Position numbers and translations under genes: made by a program | Notes under the pieces: model-generated | The model's database searches: none | The model's input: the letters and a program-made list of their open reading frames with translations, nothing else | Told to the model about the DNA's origin: nothing | NCBI RefSeq assembly: GCF_051014445.1 | Contig: NC_135147.1 | Location: 24,828,479 to 24,892,478, forward strand | DNA: 64,000 nt | Source: Colletes latitarsis | Taxonomy: Eukaryota; Arthropoda; Insecta; Hymenoptera; Colletidae | Direction: 5' to 3' | In this document: positions 36,286 to 49,286 of the stretch, piece after piece | How positions within the stretch are numbered: position 1 is the first letter of the stretch | Layout of the letters: the number at the start of each line of letters is the position of its first letter

Positions 36286-37015
36286 AACTGCTCGTTTTAT
36301 CGGTAGGAATGGGTATGCTTGAAACGTCGGTAGGTTTAGTGTTAATGGACGAGTGATGTAGAGACACCGTCTGCGTTAGACAAGTCTAGAGTAGAACGAG
36401 ATTATGCTCGGACAATTAACAGAACATCTTCTGGTCGGACAATGAGCAGAAAATTGCGTAGAATCTTGTGAGTAGAACGAGACCGGGTCTCGAGTAGCGC
36501 TGGAATCCAATTATTATTTAACTTCCTCGTCCCGTTTCTAGTCACTGTTGTTTTACGGCGAAGCGGGGAACCATAATCTAGAAATATTTAAATTATTTTT
36601 CAAGAAATCTCGGCAAGACGGTAATAACGCGTCTTGCTTGAATTTCCGGAGCTACTTGGTTTGATAAGTAGACCAGCCCGAGCAGAGCAGGATGTTGTTT
36701 AAATAAATACGATATAACGCTGTCTAGTTAATTAAATAGAACGATGTTTTGTAGCTTAAACGATACGAGATGGCGCGTCTAGTCGGGTAAATATTGAAAC
36801 ACGTAGCTTGGTAGAATAGATTAATATTTAGACGATTAAACAGAACGCAGCGAATGTTTAGATAATGGGAGAGCAAACTGAGTGCAATCTTGGAAGTAGA
36901 ACGAGATCGTGCCTGATTAAACATTTGGCCAAATCTTAGTAGAGTTAAGTTTTTAAATGTTTCTTAAGAAATTTTGATGTCTAACTAATATTTTTTCCAT
37001 TTCTGTAAATTTCAG
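36286..37015. other. Non-coding DNA with a recurring GTAGAACGAGA motif
   Basis: The word GTAGAACGAGA occurs near 36390, 36472 and 36896 with looser variants between, which suggests a very old tandem repeat. The segment ends in a branch-point and pyrimidine-tract sequence listed with the next feature. Confidence 0.4.
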
Positions 37016-37084
37016 AATCACGATACCAACACATTTGCCTCGAAATACGGGTGGAGAGCATGCGAACCTGGTGAAATTTATAGG
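37016..37084 (+). other. Candidate internal exon, 69 nt
   Basis: The upstream sequence holds CTAACTAAT (a good branch-point match) 27 bases before the exon, then a T-rich tract ending TTTCAG. The downstream junction is AGG followed by GTGAGTAAT, a near-consensus donor. The 69 nt make 23 codons with no stop in frame 1 (it begins Asn-His-Asp-Thr and ends Glu-Ile-Tyr-Arg), and frame 2 is also open. Frame 1 continues without a stop into the candidate at 38627. No family is recognised. It could also be a non-coding RNA exon or chance. Confidence 0.25.
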
Positions 37085-38626
37085 GTGAGTAATTTACACA
37101 TCAAAGTCATAAACTACCCTATTGCATTCGTTTGGTATTCGGCTGAAGGTCAGTCCCGTTATTCAATAAACGCATCGCTTGCATACGTTCTGTTGTTTCG
37201 CGGCAACAATCCCGTGCATTCAGCGGTATACAGAGTGTCCAGAAACGTTGCTACCAAGCTTGGAAAATTATAACAGGTTAAGGACTGCTTAGACGAATCT
37301 CTGACTCAGTCAGAAATAATATGTTTAATGTAATTTAGTACTATTTTCAATTCTCATCGAGGCCACCTAGATTCTATCGTCTCACACACGAGTATTGTGA
37401 AATTATGGTCGACAGTTAAGGGCTGGATGCTATGGGAAGGTGTTCGAACGTTCCCAGCGTAGAGAAATTGGAAATACGGTTGCATCCCCGAGCGAAACGA
37501 GTCGGGAGACTCGTTATTACGGGCCAAAATCGGCTCCTACCCCCGGGAAAATAGTAATCGGGAATTATTGGCGCGGTTACAAACGGCGGGGCGTAAAATT
37601 TTAATGCCCGATTCCATCTCGACCCGGTTGCCCAACGGTTTCGGCCACTTCGAAGCGATCCGGGAGCGACGTTTCATTAGACGAGTGGAATCCAGATAAC
37701 GGAGAGGGTAGACGCGACGAGCGATCAAACGGCTGGTAACTCCGTCTCCGGGGGTTAATTGTGAACAAAACCCCGGCGAATGTAAACGAAGTGGCGAGTA
37801 AGCGGGGATTGAAATTACCAGGCCGGCCAATTACGCGATATAACGGGATACGGACGAACGAACGTGGGGATTTACAGGGATCCGTTAATCTTTATCGCGG
37901 GAGCAACGATCGGACGCTTTCCAGCGCGACTAATGAGTTTCTTTTAATTGAAAACCTATCCCCGCGTGTGCATCTCTAAGCGTGAGTCTGATTTTTGACC
38001 CGTTCCCCTACTTTAACGGTACTCTGACTCGCGAGGAAGGTTTTGGCCCAAACGTAAACATCACGAGCCAGGCTCGCGGATAGTAAATCGCGATCGTCGT
38101 TGAGTTTTAGTTCCTATCGGTACGCCACAAGGGTTGGTCGCGTTTCTTATAACCTCTGTTACGAAGCAGCATCAGTCTGGTCTGTTTACCGCGTGTTGAC
38201 GCCTACCGTTTGGATCTGGATTTCGTCGATCTAAATGGTACGGAAAGAGGTTAATTCAGTTCTATTTAATTCGAAAATATAGAATTTGTGACGTGGATGA
38301 TTAAAAGTAAATTTAGTACTGAACACTCTATTCTGAGAAGATCAGAGATCAATTTTTTGTATGCTTATTTTTACAGTTGATCAATCTTTAAATTGTCTCT
38401 AATTTCTCGTATCGAATATTTTACATTTTTATGTTGCTACTATTTCTTTATTATTTCACTTTACTTAACTTCATTTTCTTTTCATCCAAAATTAGATTTC
38501 AGTGTTTTGAAATAGAAACTACAGCCACTTGGATTTATTTTTACAAATTCACGTTTAACACGCCTGTGATTCGCGTACACTTGCAATGTTTACAATATTT
38601 TTAGAAGATTTTCTTTGCTTTTACAG
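37085..38626. other. Unique CpG-rich DNA between two candidate exons
   Basis: No repeat is seen except a single possible transposon end near 37230 (ACAGAGTGTCCAGAAACG). Frames of up to 97 codons are present near 37.5-38.0 kb on both strands, without motifs. Confidence 0.4.
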
Positions 38627-38719
38627 GTGTTGGAAAGTTTGAGAGCATTGCCCCGTTGCAGCCTTTGGAAAAATGGCCATTTTGACGATATTCCACGGCG
38701 GGAGAGGAGCATAAGCTGA
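38627..38719 (+). other. Candidate terminal exon, 30 codons and stop
   Basis: A pyrimidine-rich acceptor (TTCTTTGCTTTTACAG) precedes 30 open codons and a TGA at 38717-38719. The frame is the one that would follow from frame 1 of the 37016-37084 candidate. A possible polyadenylation signal AATAAA lies at 39077-39082. No domain is recognised. Evidence is limited to splice-site resemblance and phase agreement. Confidence 0.15.
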
Positions 38720-39964
38720 CAAATAGGGGTAAGCAGAAAGTTTATAATCGTATAAACCGAGCATGTGCCTACAACGCGTACGCGATAAGAACAGAGGCAA
38801 GTGGCGATATCGTAAAAGTGGAAACGGCATCAAACGTGATCTCCAGCTTCACCGTCAACTTCATATTCCGTTTTACAAACAGGGAAAGCACCTCTCTTCG
38901 CTCGCGTAACAGCAATATGAACAAATGGTGCGACGAAAGGCAGGGTTGGTAAAAAAATTACAACGCAATTTCCATCCTATTATCAGTGTTTAAGTTCCTC
39001 GACAGCCAGAAATATATTCGAGTCGTACACGATGAAACAACGTCAAACCAGAAACACATCTGGTCAAATCGTTAAAAATAAAAGAATAGAGAGCTTAAAA
39101 CTTTTTGGTCAATCTTTGGGTAGCCAATCGGGTTAAACGTTTGGTTAGCTTCCGTTTGTTCATAAAAATTACAACTTTTTATCCCATTATTACTGTTCAA
39201 GTTCTTAACAAACAACGTCAAACGGAACTCCAACGAAACAGTGGCGTCAAGCTTTCTAAAATCTGCATGACTGGCCCTATGTGCTAAGTCGTTCAGTTTG
39301 GATTAGGTTTGCCCTCGTCGTTCGCGATGTACCGGATCTCTAATTGCAACGAAATAACTTCGCGAGCCCGGTGCCAGTTTCTAACGACTATTTCGCGCCG
39401 GGGGAATTTGTGTTATACAAATAGACGGATCGACGCGAAGTGGCGTTAAAAAAAAAGAGCGACTGCAATCTCGAAAACCCGGAAACGCCCGGAGTCCAAT
39501 CAACGGGGACCGACAGATCGACGGCGGTCGATTTAATCAAAATACTGGCCGACAAGCGAAAGAACATAACCGCGAATAGCGAAAGGGGGAGGGGGTGGTA
39601 CGTTTTCGCCCGGGCGCGAATGAAAATAGAAAGACGGACTCGTAAATTCCGCTCACCTGGCGGGATAAGGTGTATTTAATGAATTAATAAAACTCCACGT
39701 CGACACTACCCTCGCCCCCCTCTCTGGCCGAATTGCCGCGTCCTCTTACGCCATATTACCGCTATTATTTCGAATTTTATTGAGCGACGACGCGCGCCGG
39801 GGCTGCACTTGAAATTCAAATTAAATTAAACTGGAAGAAGAAGGGGCTCGAGCGTTCATTGCCTGCTCGTTCCGGCGTGAATAAAAATTACCTAAATGTC
39901 AAATTCCCTAGCGCGTTCCACCCACAGGCGGGAAAATCGAGATCATGGCACGGAGGAGATCGAT
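38720..39964. other. Unique DNA
   Basis: Two short stretches near 38.94-39.26 kb share AAATTACAAC, TCC-ATTAT and GTT-AAGTTC segments and may be an old duplication. Nothing else is recognised. Confidence 0.4.
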
Positions 39965-41200
39965 TGTCACAAGGATTAGGCGACAATTTTATTTATTTAA
40001 TTCATCGACGAGATGATCATGATTTTCTAATAGAATTAAAATTAAAATATCTCTTAAACTGACGATTTTTTTGTGTAGATTCATAGTTTTGTGTAGAGAA
40101 TATCAAGGAGCATCTGATGCAATGAAAATATTAAAATCATGGACTTCTGTTTATAAAATTATCACGTTTGATTCTCCTTGTCACCAGAATTAGGCGACAA
40201 TTTTATTTATTTAATTCATCGACGAGATGATCATGATTTTCTAATAGAATTAAAATTAAAATATCTCTTTAACTGACGTTTTTTTTGTCTAAATAGATTC
40301 ATAGTTTTGTGTAAACAATATCAATGAGCATCTGATGTAACAGAAACATTCAAATCATAGACGTCTGTTTATAAAATTATCACATTTGATTCTCCTTGTC
40401 ACCAGAATTAGGCGACAATTTTATTTATTTAATTCATCGACGAGATGATCATGATTTTTTAATAGAATTAAAATTAAAATATCTCTTTAACTGACGATTT
40501 TTTTGTCTAAATAGATTCATAGTTTTGTGTAAACAATATCAAGGAGCATCTGATGTAACAGAAACATTAAAATCATAGTCGTCTGTTTATAAAATTATCA
40601 CATTTGATTCTCCTTGTCACCAGAATTAGGCGACAATTTCATTTATTTAATTCATAACATCGACGAGACGATCACGATTTTCTAATAGAATTAAAATTAA
40701 AATATCTCTTAAACTGACGAGTTTTTTGTCTAAATAGATTCATAGTTTTGTGTAAACAATACCAAGGAGCATCTGATGTAACAGAAACATTAAAATCATA
40801 GTCGTCTGTTTATAAAATTATCACATTTGATTCTCCTTGTCACCAGAATTAGGCGACAATTTCATTTATTTAATTCATAACATCGACGAGACGATCACGA
40901 TTTTCTAATAGAATTAAAATTAAAATATCTCTTTAACTGACGATTTTTTTGCGTAAATAGATTCATAGTTTTCTATAGAGAATATCAAGAAGCATCTGAT
41001 GCAATGGAAACATTAAAATCATAGACATCTGTTTATAAAACTATAATGCTCGATTCTCCTTGTCACCAGGATTTATTTAATTCCTAATATCGACGAGACT
41101 AACGATTTTTCTATATAAATAGATTCATCCTTTTCTATAGAGAATATCAAAGAGCATCTGACCCAATAAAAAAATCAAAATCATAGACCTCAGTTTGCAA
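39965..41200 (+). repeat. Satellite D array, about 218 bp, five to six units
   Basis: AGGCGACAATTT anchors lie at 39978, 40192, 40410, 40628 and 40851, with spacings of 214, 218, 218 and 223. A sixth unit near 41068 has lost the anchor. Length steps come from two small changes: the first unit lacks an 8-base CTAAATAG-like segment, and units 4 and 5 gain TAACAT before CGACGAG. Units share TAGAATTAAAATTAAAATAT and AGGAGCATCTGATG. No coding frame is present. Confidence 0.95.
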
Positions 41201-42106
41201 ACCAATCATGAAACGGGTTAAAGATGCAAACAAATATAAAACAGAAGCACAAACAGCAATTTTATTCTCTCTTATGCACCAATGTGCTCACCAACTGCAT
41301 CCCTTTTTAAAGTAAAAATATTTAACTTTGTGTCCATCGAACAACCCCAAATACTTAAACGATGAGGTAAGATTGAAATTAGCGCGGAACTCTCTCGAAT
41401 AAACAATGCAGGTGTCCCCGGGGTGGGCACGGCTGGCGAGGGAATCTTTGACGCGTCTGTCTCTCTCTGAAAGTTTGATCTTGGAAGCAGGCGTTACGTA
41501 ATCCCGGGTCGAAGTTCCCGGGTCGCGGTTAATGCAGCGCGTCATCGTGTGCATGCACCGACGCGGACGGATCCCGTGGGTGCGTCGCGGTTCGTACGGT
41601 CTCCGACGGTTGAAACTTGGATTCGAATCGACGCCGCCGCGCCAGCCATTTCGCCGTTTGTTCGGCCAGCCAGGGAAACGAGCTGAAACCAGAGCTTCCC
41701 GGCGTCCCTTTGACCCCGGTATGTCGAGGGCGTTCGCGGGAAGGGCTTATCCCGGAGCCACGTCGAACGTCGTTTGAAAGATTCCCCGACGAACTCCACG
41801 GGGCTCGAAACGACTGCAACTTTGATGAAGTTCGCCACTTTTGATCGGGCCGGCCCCCGGTGACCCGCGGGACCTTTTCCTGCGAAGAGGACGAAGAACC
41901 TAGCCACTTGGACCGACGGTATTAAATCTCTCGTCCGACTGTGTTCGGTGTTCCAACGAAATATCTTCTTTTTTATAATCGTCGGATCAAACGTATCCTG
42001 GGGATGTTGTAGCAACTGCAGAGCATGCAAATTTACCAACCAGGGATTTATCGGAGAATTATGCGACGCTATTATTATTCAATTTCGAAATATCGTTGGT
42101 GCATTT
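41201..42106. other. Unique CpG-rich spacer between satellites D and E
   Basis: The frame at 41542-42039 (minus, 165 codons) and overlapping + frames are open together in GC-rich DNA and show no domain. No gene is supported. Confidence 0.45.
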
Positions 42107-44396
42107 TAAGTAGGGACTTTAGGGTCACTCGATTCTCGAATCTCAATAATGGTGGGATTAGGGTTGGAAAAATGTGAAATACTGGCCTCTGTAGCGACTG
42201 CAATGCGTGGTTTAGGTCTCCAGATACCCTTTTCATTTAAATTTACAGCAAGGAATAAAACTGAATCAATAACCACAAGTTTCGTATACATCATTATTGC
42301 TTGCTTAGAATATAAGAGAATTTATTTTTATTACAGTTAAAACGTAGGAAATTTTTTCAGTAGTTAGTGTCTTCTCATTTTAAATAGAGACTTCAGGATC
42401 ACTTCATTTTCGAATTTCAATAATGATAGGATTAGAGTTGGAAAAATGTGAAATACTGGCTGAATTATTCGCTTATTTATCAATGATTACGATGGATGAT
42501 TTAGGTCTCCAGATACCTTTTTCATTTAAATTTACAGTGAGAAGCAAGACTAAATCAATAACCACAAGTTTTGTATAAATTATTATTTATTGCTGAGAAT
42601 ACACGAGAATTTATTTTTATCACAGTTAAAACGTAGGAAATTTTTTCAGTAGTTAATGTCCTCTCATTTTAAATAGAGACTTCAGGATCACTTCATTTTC
42701 GAATTTCAATAATGATAGGATTAGAGTTGGAAAAATGTGAAATATTGACTCGATTATTTGCTTATTTATCAACAACTGCAACATGGTTTAGGTTTCTAAA
42801 TATCTTTTTCATTTAAATTTATAGCAAAGAACAGAACTGAATCAATAACCACAAGTTTTGTATACATCATTATTACTTGCTTAGAATATAAGAGAATTTA
42901 TTTTTATTACAGTTAAAACGTAGGAAATTTTTTCAGTAGTTAGTGTCCTCTCATTTTAAATAGGGACTTCAGGATCACTCGATTTTTGAATCTCAATAAT
43001 GGTAGGATTAGAGTTGGAAAAATGTGAAATATTGGCTCGATTATTCGCTTATTTAACAACAACTACAACATGGTTTAGGTCTCTAAATATCTTTTTCATT
43101 TAAATTTATAGCAAAGAACAGAACTGAACCAATAACTACAAGTTTCGTATAAATTATTATTTATTGCTGAGAATACAAGAGAATTTATTTTTATCACAGT
43201 TAAAACGTAGGAAATTTTTTCAGTAGTTAGTGTCTTCTCATTTTAAATAGAGACTTCAGGATCACTTCATTTTCGAATTTCAATAATGATAGGATTAGAG
43301 TTGGAAAAATGTGAAATACTGGCTCGATTATTCGCTTATTTATCAACAACTACAACATGGTTTAGGTCTCTAAATATCTTTTTCATTTAAATTTATAGCA
43401 GGAAGCAATACTGAACCAATAACTACAAGTTTCGTATAAATCATTATTTATTGCTGAGAATACAAGAGAATTTACTTTTATCACAGTTAAAACGTAGGAA
43501 ATTTTTTCAGTAGTTAATGTCTTCTCATTTTAAATAGAGACTTCAGGACCACTTCATTTTCGAATTTCAATAATGATAGGATTAGAGTTGGAAAAATGTG
43601 AAATATTGGCTCGATTATTCGCTTATTTATCAATGATTACGATGGATGATTTAGGTCTTCAGATACCTTTTTCATTTAAATTTACAGTGTGAAGCAAGAC
43701 TGAATCAATAACCACAAGTTTTGTATAAATTATTATTTATTGCTGAGAATACAAGAGAATTTATTTTTATCACAGTTAAGACGTAGGAAATTTTTTCAGT
43801 AGTTAATGTCTTCTCATTTTAAATAGAGACTTCAGGATCACTTCATTTTCGAATTTCAATAATGATAGGATTAGAGTTGGAAAAATGTGAAATATTGACT
43901 CGATTATTTGCTTATTTATCAACAACTGCAACATGGTTTAGGTCTCTAAATATCTTTTTCATTTAAATTTATAGCAAAGAACAGAACTGAATCAATAACC
44001 ACAAGTTTCGTATACATCATTATTGCTTACTGAGAATACAAGAGAATTTATTTTTATTACAGTTAAAACGCAGGAAATTTTTTCAGTAGTTAATGTCCTC
44101 TCATTTTATATAGAGACTTCAGGATCACTTCATTTTCGAATTTCAATAATGATAGGATTAGGGTTGGAAAAATGTGAAATACTGGCTGAATTATTCGCTT
44201 ATTTATCAATGACTACGATGGATGATTTAGGTCTCCAAATACCTTTTTCATTTAAATTTACAGTAAGGAACGATAGTAGCTAATAATCACAAATTTCGTA
44301 TACATCATTATTGCTTACTAAAAATACAAGAAAATTTATTTTTATCACAATTAAAAGTAACGTAAGATATTTTTTCAGTAGTTAATGTCTTCTCGT
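42107..44396 (+). repeat. Satellite E array, about 288 bp, eight units
   Basis: GTTGGAAAAATGTGAAAT occurs at 42163, 42437, 42726, 43013, 43300, 43587, 43876 and 44163. The spacing is 287-289 bp after a shorter first step of 274. Two unit types differ in the middle: one has CAATGATTACGATGGATG (units 2, 6 and, nearly, 8), the other CAACAACTACAACATGG (units 3, 4, 5 and 7). Unit 1 is more diverged. No frame spans the units. Confidence 0.95.
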
Positions 44397-47229
44397 TTGA
44401 CAGTGAGAAAAGGAATAGATTTGCTCGATCATGCCCCACGTTCAATACTTATCAGTATTTAATATGTCATTTATTTTTACTATTTTGTCCACAACTCTTT
44501 TAATTTCCTGCAATAGTTCGGAGATATTTGTTCCCACTGTTCTTGAATTCCGCTATACAAATATATGATCGATGCCAATCCAAAACAGAAAATTTATTAT
44601 TTTTGTTCGACTGATTCTGAGCAACTGAGTGCTGAGATATAGAATAGAATATCGTAAACATTTGAAACTGCTAGATGCAGACATATTACTAAAACATTCT
44701 ATATAAACATTGTTATTACAAACTGGTTCCTAAACGAGAAGACATTAATTACCAAAAATGTAAATATTACCTTTTCTTTTTTAATATTCTCCTATATTCT
44801 CAATGATTTATAGAAAACTTGCAATTATAAGTTCACTTACGCTCTTTACTGTATACGTGAATAATATTTTTCTTACACGATGTTACACGGCCCGTTCATT
44901 ATTCATTTTTATCGTGTAAATTCACGATAAATAGGGACTCTGCGTCGAACCAGCCAGTACGGTTCATCAATCTTTCCACTTGCAAATTGCAAGGATCATC
45001 CAATTTTCAGCTTCGCGTTCCCCCACGTGCTCTGTTTACATTCGAAATAATCTTTTTTCGCCCGGAATAACGACGCGTACCGTTTCTGGAAGAAAGTATA
45101 ATAACAGTGTCTAGCGAATATAAAAGTTTCCTTCCCTGCCTTCTGGCTTCTCTCCATTTTGGAATGCTTCTCGTTTTCCGATCTTGCTCCGCGGCAGTTC
45201 CCAGTTAATGGAACTTACTTTTCCGGCTCGTTCCGTAGATCGACTTTGCCCCCGAGTTTCCTTCGTTTCTGAAATTTTCCCGCGACCGTTTCGCGCATCG
45301 ACGGAACCCTGGCACGATTATTCGTCGTGTTCGTTTTTAATATCGCGCAGCGAACGTCCAAGGTGATCGACAGCGAATAAAATCGCCCGAGCCGCGTGGA
45401 TTCGGTGGCGAATTGAAACCCCGGAAATCGGATTAACAACGGAAACGGAATAATTGAGACGTTTATTGGTCGAAATATGAACTCGTTAATTAATTATCTG
45501 CCCGTTGCGTTGCCGGCGATACCGTGGCTTGTAATTCCCGGGGTTACTTTTCCTCGATCCGCGGCCGAGTGTTATTTACAGTAACGAATAATGGAACGGA
45601 AATAAAACAATAACGGGGACGTGAAAGGTTCCCAAATGAAAATGCGTTGCGACGAACGGGGATAAAACGGGGACCAGATACGCGCGCGATAGATTTTTAT
45701 TTCGGGCTTCCTACTTTTTATTTATACATTTCGAGGAAATTAAATTACCGATTTAATGAAATCTAACCGACGCGCGGTAACATTTTTCCATTTGGGGAAC
45801 GAAGGGATTGAAACATCTATTTATTCGCGCCGTCGAATAAAATCAATACGGTTTTTATGAAATAATCTGTTCCGTTATCAGTTTTATTGCCGGAATATCG
45901 TCGTCCTTTTGTCAAATTTATCGAAGAGTATTTGTACGCTTTGAACGGAATTTGAACGGTTCTCAGTTCTTGCGTGGAAATACTTTACGGAATCGTTTCT
46001 TCGATTTCGTCTACGTCGGTTCCAAAGTCCCTTCGAAATTTTCTCTGTGAAAAAAAACAAACACCGTGCAGCACGAGCTTTCCCAGACGACTTCCATTTG
46101 CACACTGCGCGGCGATTCTTGGATCGAATAGCTTCCTAAACCGGCACTCGTAAACATCGTCGCTGCAGCTGCGATTGCGATTTCTGCCAGCCCTTTTCTG
46201 CTCGCCAAACCCTTTTTCACAGCGCGTTATAAAACGTTCACCTTGTTCCTCACTGTACGCTTCGCGATCCGCGGAAAAAGAAGGGAACTCGAAGCTCCAG
46301 GCGTTGAATTTTTCAAAAATAAACTGTCCAGAGTAAATCTAGAGAATCATATCCCGATAATTCGTGACACTCATAAAGTTGCAACGCTCTGAACAAGCGT
46401 GGAAAATAGAGGGAAACTCTCATTTAATTATATCGTATAGAAACTATCAAAATTTAAGAGTTCAACGTGGAAAAGTATTCTGATCCCTGTAAAATGAAAT
46501 TTAACATAAAATTTAATCGAAGAATACGAAATTATAATAGTACGTAAATTGTATAATTTGCAAGAATAGCGAGCTTTGAAATCTAACTAAAAAATCGTTT
46601 ATGTTAAAAGTCAATAATTTACTTTGGTGAGAACGTAAGAACTTTCCGCGAGATATATGGATAGCGTGAGATTCTTTCGAGTTCCGGATCCGTTTATCCC
46701 GGAATCGAGTCGGACGTCCAGGGAGGCGAGGCAGGAAACTGCATTTTTTATGTAAACTCGTCGTCCCCGGCGTCTCGTCGAGCGTCGAGGCGTGAAGATT
46801 TCACGAGAGGTCTCGGGTTCGAAAGATTTCGCTAGGTTTTTGGAGGCCGGAGAACGTGCTCGGGGTGGAATTAACTTGGCTGCTGGTGGACGCGTCCTGG
46901 GTCGTTGGAATCTAATGAATGTTTCTTCGCTGGAAGCTCGCGGAATGCTAATGGCCCTTCGAGTTGTTCGTAAACGTCCGTGGAAACCGTAGAAAACTGT
47001 TGGGGATCGCGTTACACGGGGGTTGCAAACAGCAACGGTCCTCCTACAACACGGTTTTCGCATAACCCTTCTCGACGAACTTGCACCGCCCTCGTGCAAC
47101 GCAAATCTTTCATACTTAGCGTTGCTAAAATATTGCATTTTTGTTTAGTTTCAATCTACGTTGAAAACGGTCGGAATGAAATTTTCCTTTTCTTGGTGAT
47201 TTTCTTAGGGTTCAAGAAGGTTGGTTTTA
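44397..47229. other. Unique DNA, CpG-rich from 44.9 kb
   Basis: The longest frame (46611-47138, minus, 175 codons) is Arg/Ser-rich, overlaps + strand frames and has no motif. No exon is supported. Confidence 0.45.
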
Positions 47230-47767
47230 TTAACCCTTTGTACTCGTATTTGTATTTGAGAAGGGTACGATTGAAATGGATACATTTTTATGGGAGCATG
47301 TTACAATTTAACTTGTCGAGTTAGTAGAAAAATATACGAATTTAATCTGCATCTCACCCTCTGTTGAACAGTGTATATATTTTGATTTTTCGAAGTATTT
47401 AAAAAATAAATGAAACTGACTTTTAAATTGGAAGGAACACGTAGAACACAAAGGAATACTAAACTAAGATTATGCTTTATTACATAAAATATACGAGGCT
47501 TCAGTACATTTTTTATGGCTGCATGAAATATAGTTCGAATATTCCCCTCGAAAATACAATCTTGTATTCTTTGATGATTTCTTTTATAAACAAATGTCCT
47601 CGAGAACAAAACCAATTATCCAATACAGAAGAGTTTTATTTATTTTCTATATACGCACACCTTTAAGTAGAAACTAAAAACATTGTAACAAGTCCCCAGA
47701 ATGGAACACTAAATATCTGTATAATAATGAAATATAGAATAGCAACTATACGAGTGCCAAGGGTTAG
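47230..47767. mobile_element. piggyBac-like MITE candidate, 0.54 kb
   Basis: The left end is TTAACCCTTTGTACTCGTAT. The right end read on the other strand is CTAACCCTTGGCACTCGTAT, so about 16 of 20 bases match. The left flank is TTAA; the right reads TTAG on the + strand, one base off. Internal sequence is AT-rich with no transposase. Confidence 0.5.
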
Positions 47768-49286
47768 TATTCACATCTCCCAAACATTGAATTATCTATT
47801 TTCGCTAAGTTTTCCAGTCCTATCGTTGAGATTCGCGTGCAAACGAGAATGATGCACCGAAAAAGACCAAAGCTGCCAGAAATATTCTTGGTAGTCAGCA
47901 CGTTCGTCCTCGAGGGGCGGTGGGGGTGTAGCTGGTTCCGTGAGGGGGGGTAAAGAGGGGCGGAGCTAAAAAACGTAGAACAGGTTCGTCACTCGCGAGC
48001 GAAACAGAAGGGTTTCTCCATTCGGAGTCGCGCGACGCACGAAACGAGTTGGCGTCCGGAGATTAATTACCGAGTTTCAAGGGGGATGGATCCCGGAACG
48101 TCCTGCGAACGCTGTAACACCTCGTTAGGGCTCGTCGCGGCTTTGCGTCCCGGGTGCTACTCGTCCAGGAGTGGCTTCAAAGTGCGCCGTAGGAACGAAC
48201 GAATCAGGCAACTCGTCGGATTAGGCGGCCTGAACGTGTCGCGGCACTCGACGGGCACTCGGGGATCCGCGTTCTGGAAAGAGGCTCTCCCTGCATTCTG
48301 TCGCCGCTATGTTTGCCCCGGAATATCAACAATTTCATTATCCACCAGCTACCAGTGGATTAGTAATCCACGACGAGAAAACAGAGAGAGAGTCTCCGTT
48401 GTTCTAATACGAAACATCGCGATTTTAGAGCATTCTGAGACTTGACGAGGAATGCAATTAGGGTGCTCAGTTATATATTATTTATCTTTGAGCATGAAGC
48501 ATCCCTAATCTCACGTATAGACATGCTCGAATGTCCCGAACCATAAAAAAACTTGGTTCCAAACGTTCATTTCCTCAGATATTATATTTTACAAAATGTA
48601 CCCCAAAGTTTCGTTCGGGAACGATTAAACGAGACGGTTTTTACCGTCACGCGTGGCCCTCGAAACGTTGGGAGTTCGAAGGAGCTTTAGAGGAAATATT
48701 TAGACGTTCGAACGCCACGGTCTGCGTAAACCCCATCGCGGTAAACGAAAATTCTTCACCGTAAAAGGGATTCCCGTCCGTCGTCGCGATCCCCCGAAAC
48801 GTTCAATTTCCCCTTGAAAATCTCGCAGACATCTTCGCGGAGGATACGAGGAATTCCAGAGCGCCCGTAGATTTGAATATTTCCTTTAAACCCGGGACAC
48901 CGATCCTCGTAATTCACGGACCGACACCTCGCGAACGACTTCTGCAGCCCCGGCGTTACGGCGTTCCGTTGCGCTTGCACGTGAGAGCGCGCCGGGCGTT
49001 CGAACGAAAAAAAAAACAGGACCGCGGGGGATGGGTGAAGGGCGCAAAAAAAATTCGTCACGCGGCGAACGTCCCGAGATTTATGCCCGCGTATCTACGA
49101 AAAAACTTGCACGTTCGTCGGTTGGATTTATACGTTTCCTACGGTTTCGGTTTTTCGGACGCTCGCCACGATCCGGCGATCCGCGCGGATGTTCCGTCAA
49201 AAGTTTCAACGATCCGTCCATCTGGACGCGCCGGATCGAAACGGAATGGAAAATTATTTTATCCTGCGTTACTTCCAGAAATAAAA
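47768..49286. other. Unique CpG-rich DNA
   Basis: A G-rich block near 47.9 kb is followed by a long CpG-rich segment. Frames at 48086-48445 and 48873-49355 (+ strand; 119 and 160 codons) have no recognisable domain and overlap others. The composition would suit a promoter region, but no start site can be identified. Confidence 0.4.
47913..47963 (+). other. G-rich block with G-quadruplex potential
   Basis: Four G-runs of 4, 5, 7 and 4 occur within about 50 bases, separated by 4, 15 and 6 bases. The long middle loop makes folding uncertain. Confidence 0.4.

Noticed and set aside
36001..36345. Possible TTAA element with ends TTAACCTTTCTATCCGATG and TTAACACTAAACCTACCGACG
   Set aside because: End similarity is weak and needs gaps, and the interval cuts through one copy of the two-copy repeat.
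39118..41235. GGGTTAA words suggesting further TTAA elements
   Set aside because: No inverted partner end was found at a plausible distance.
41542..42039. 165-codon frame on the minus strand between satellites D and E
   Set aside because: Several frames on both strands are open across the same GC-rich bases. No recognisable protein.
46611..47138. 175-codon frame on the minus strand
   Set aside because: No motif, strong Arg/Ser bias and open + strand frames over the same bases. No splice or start context supports it.
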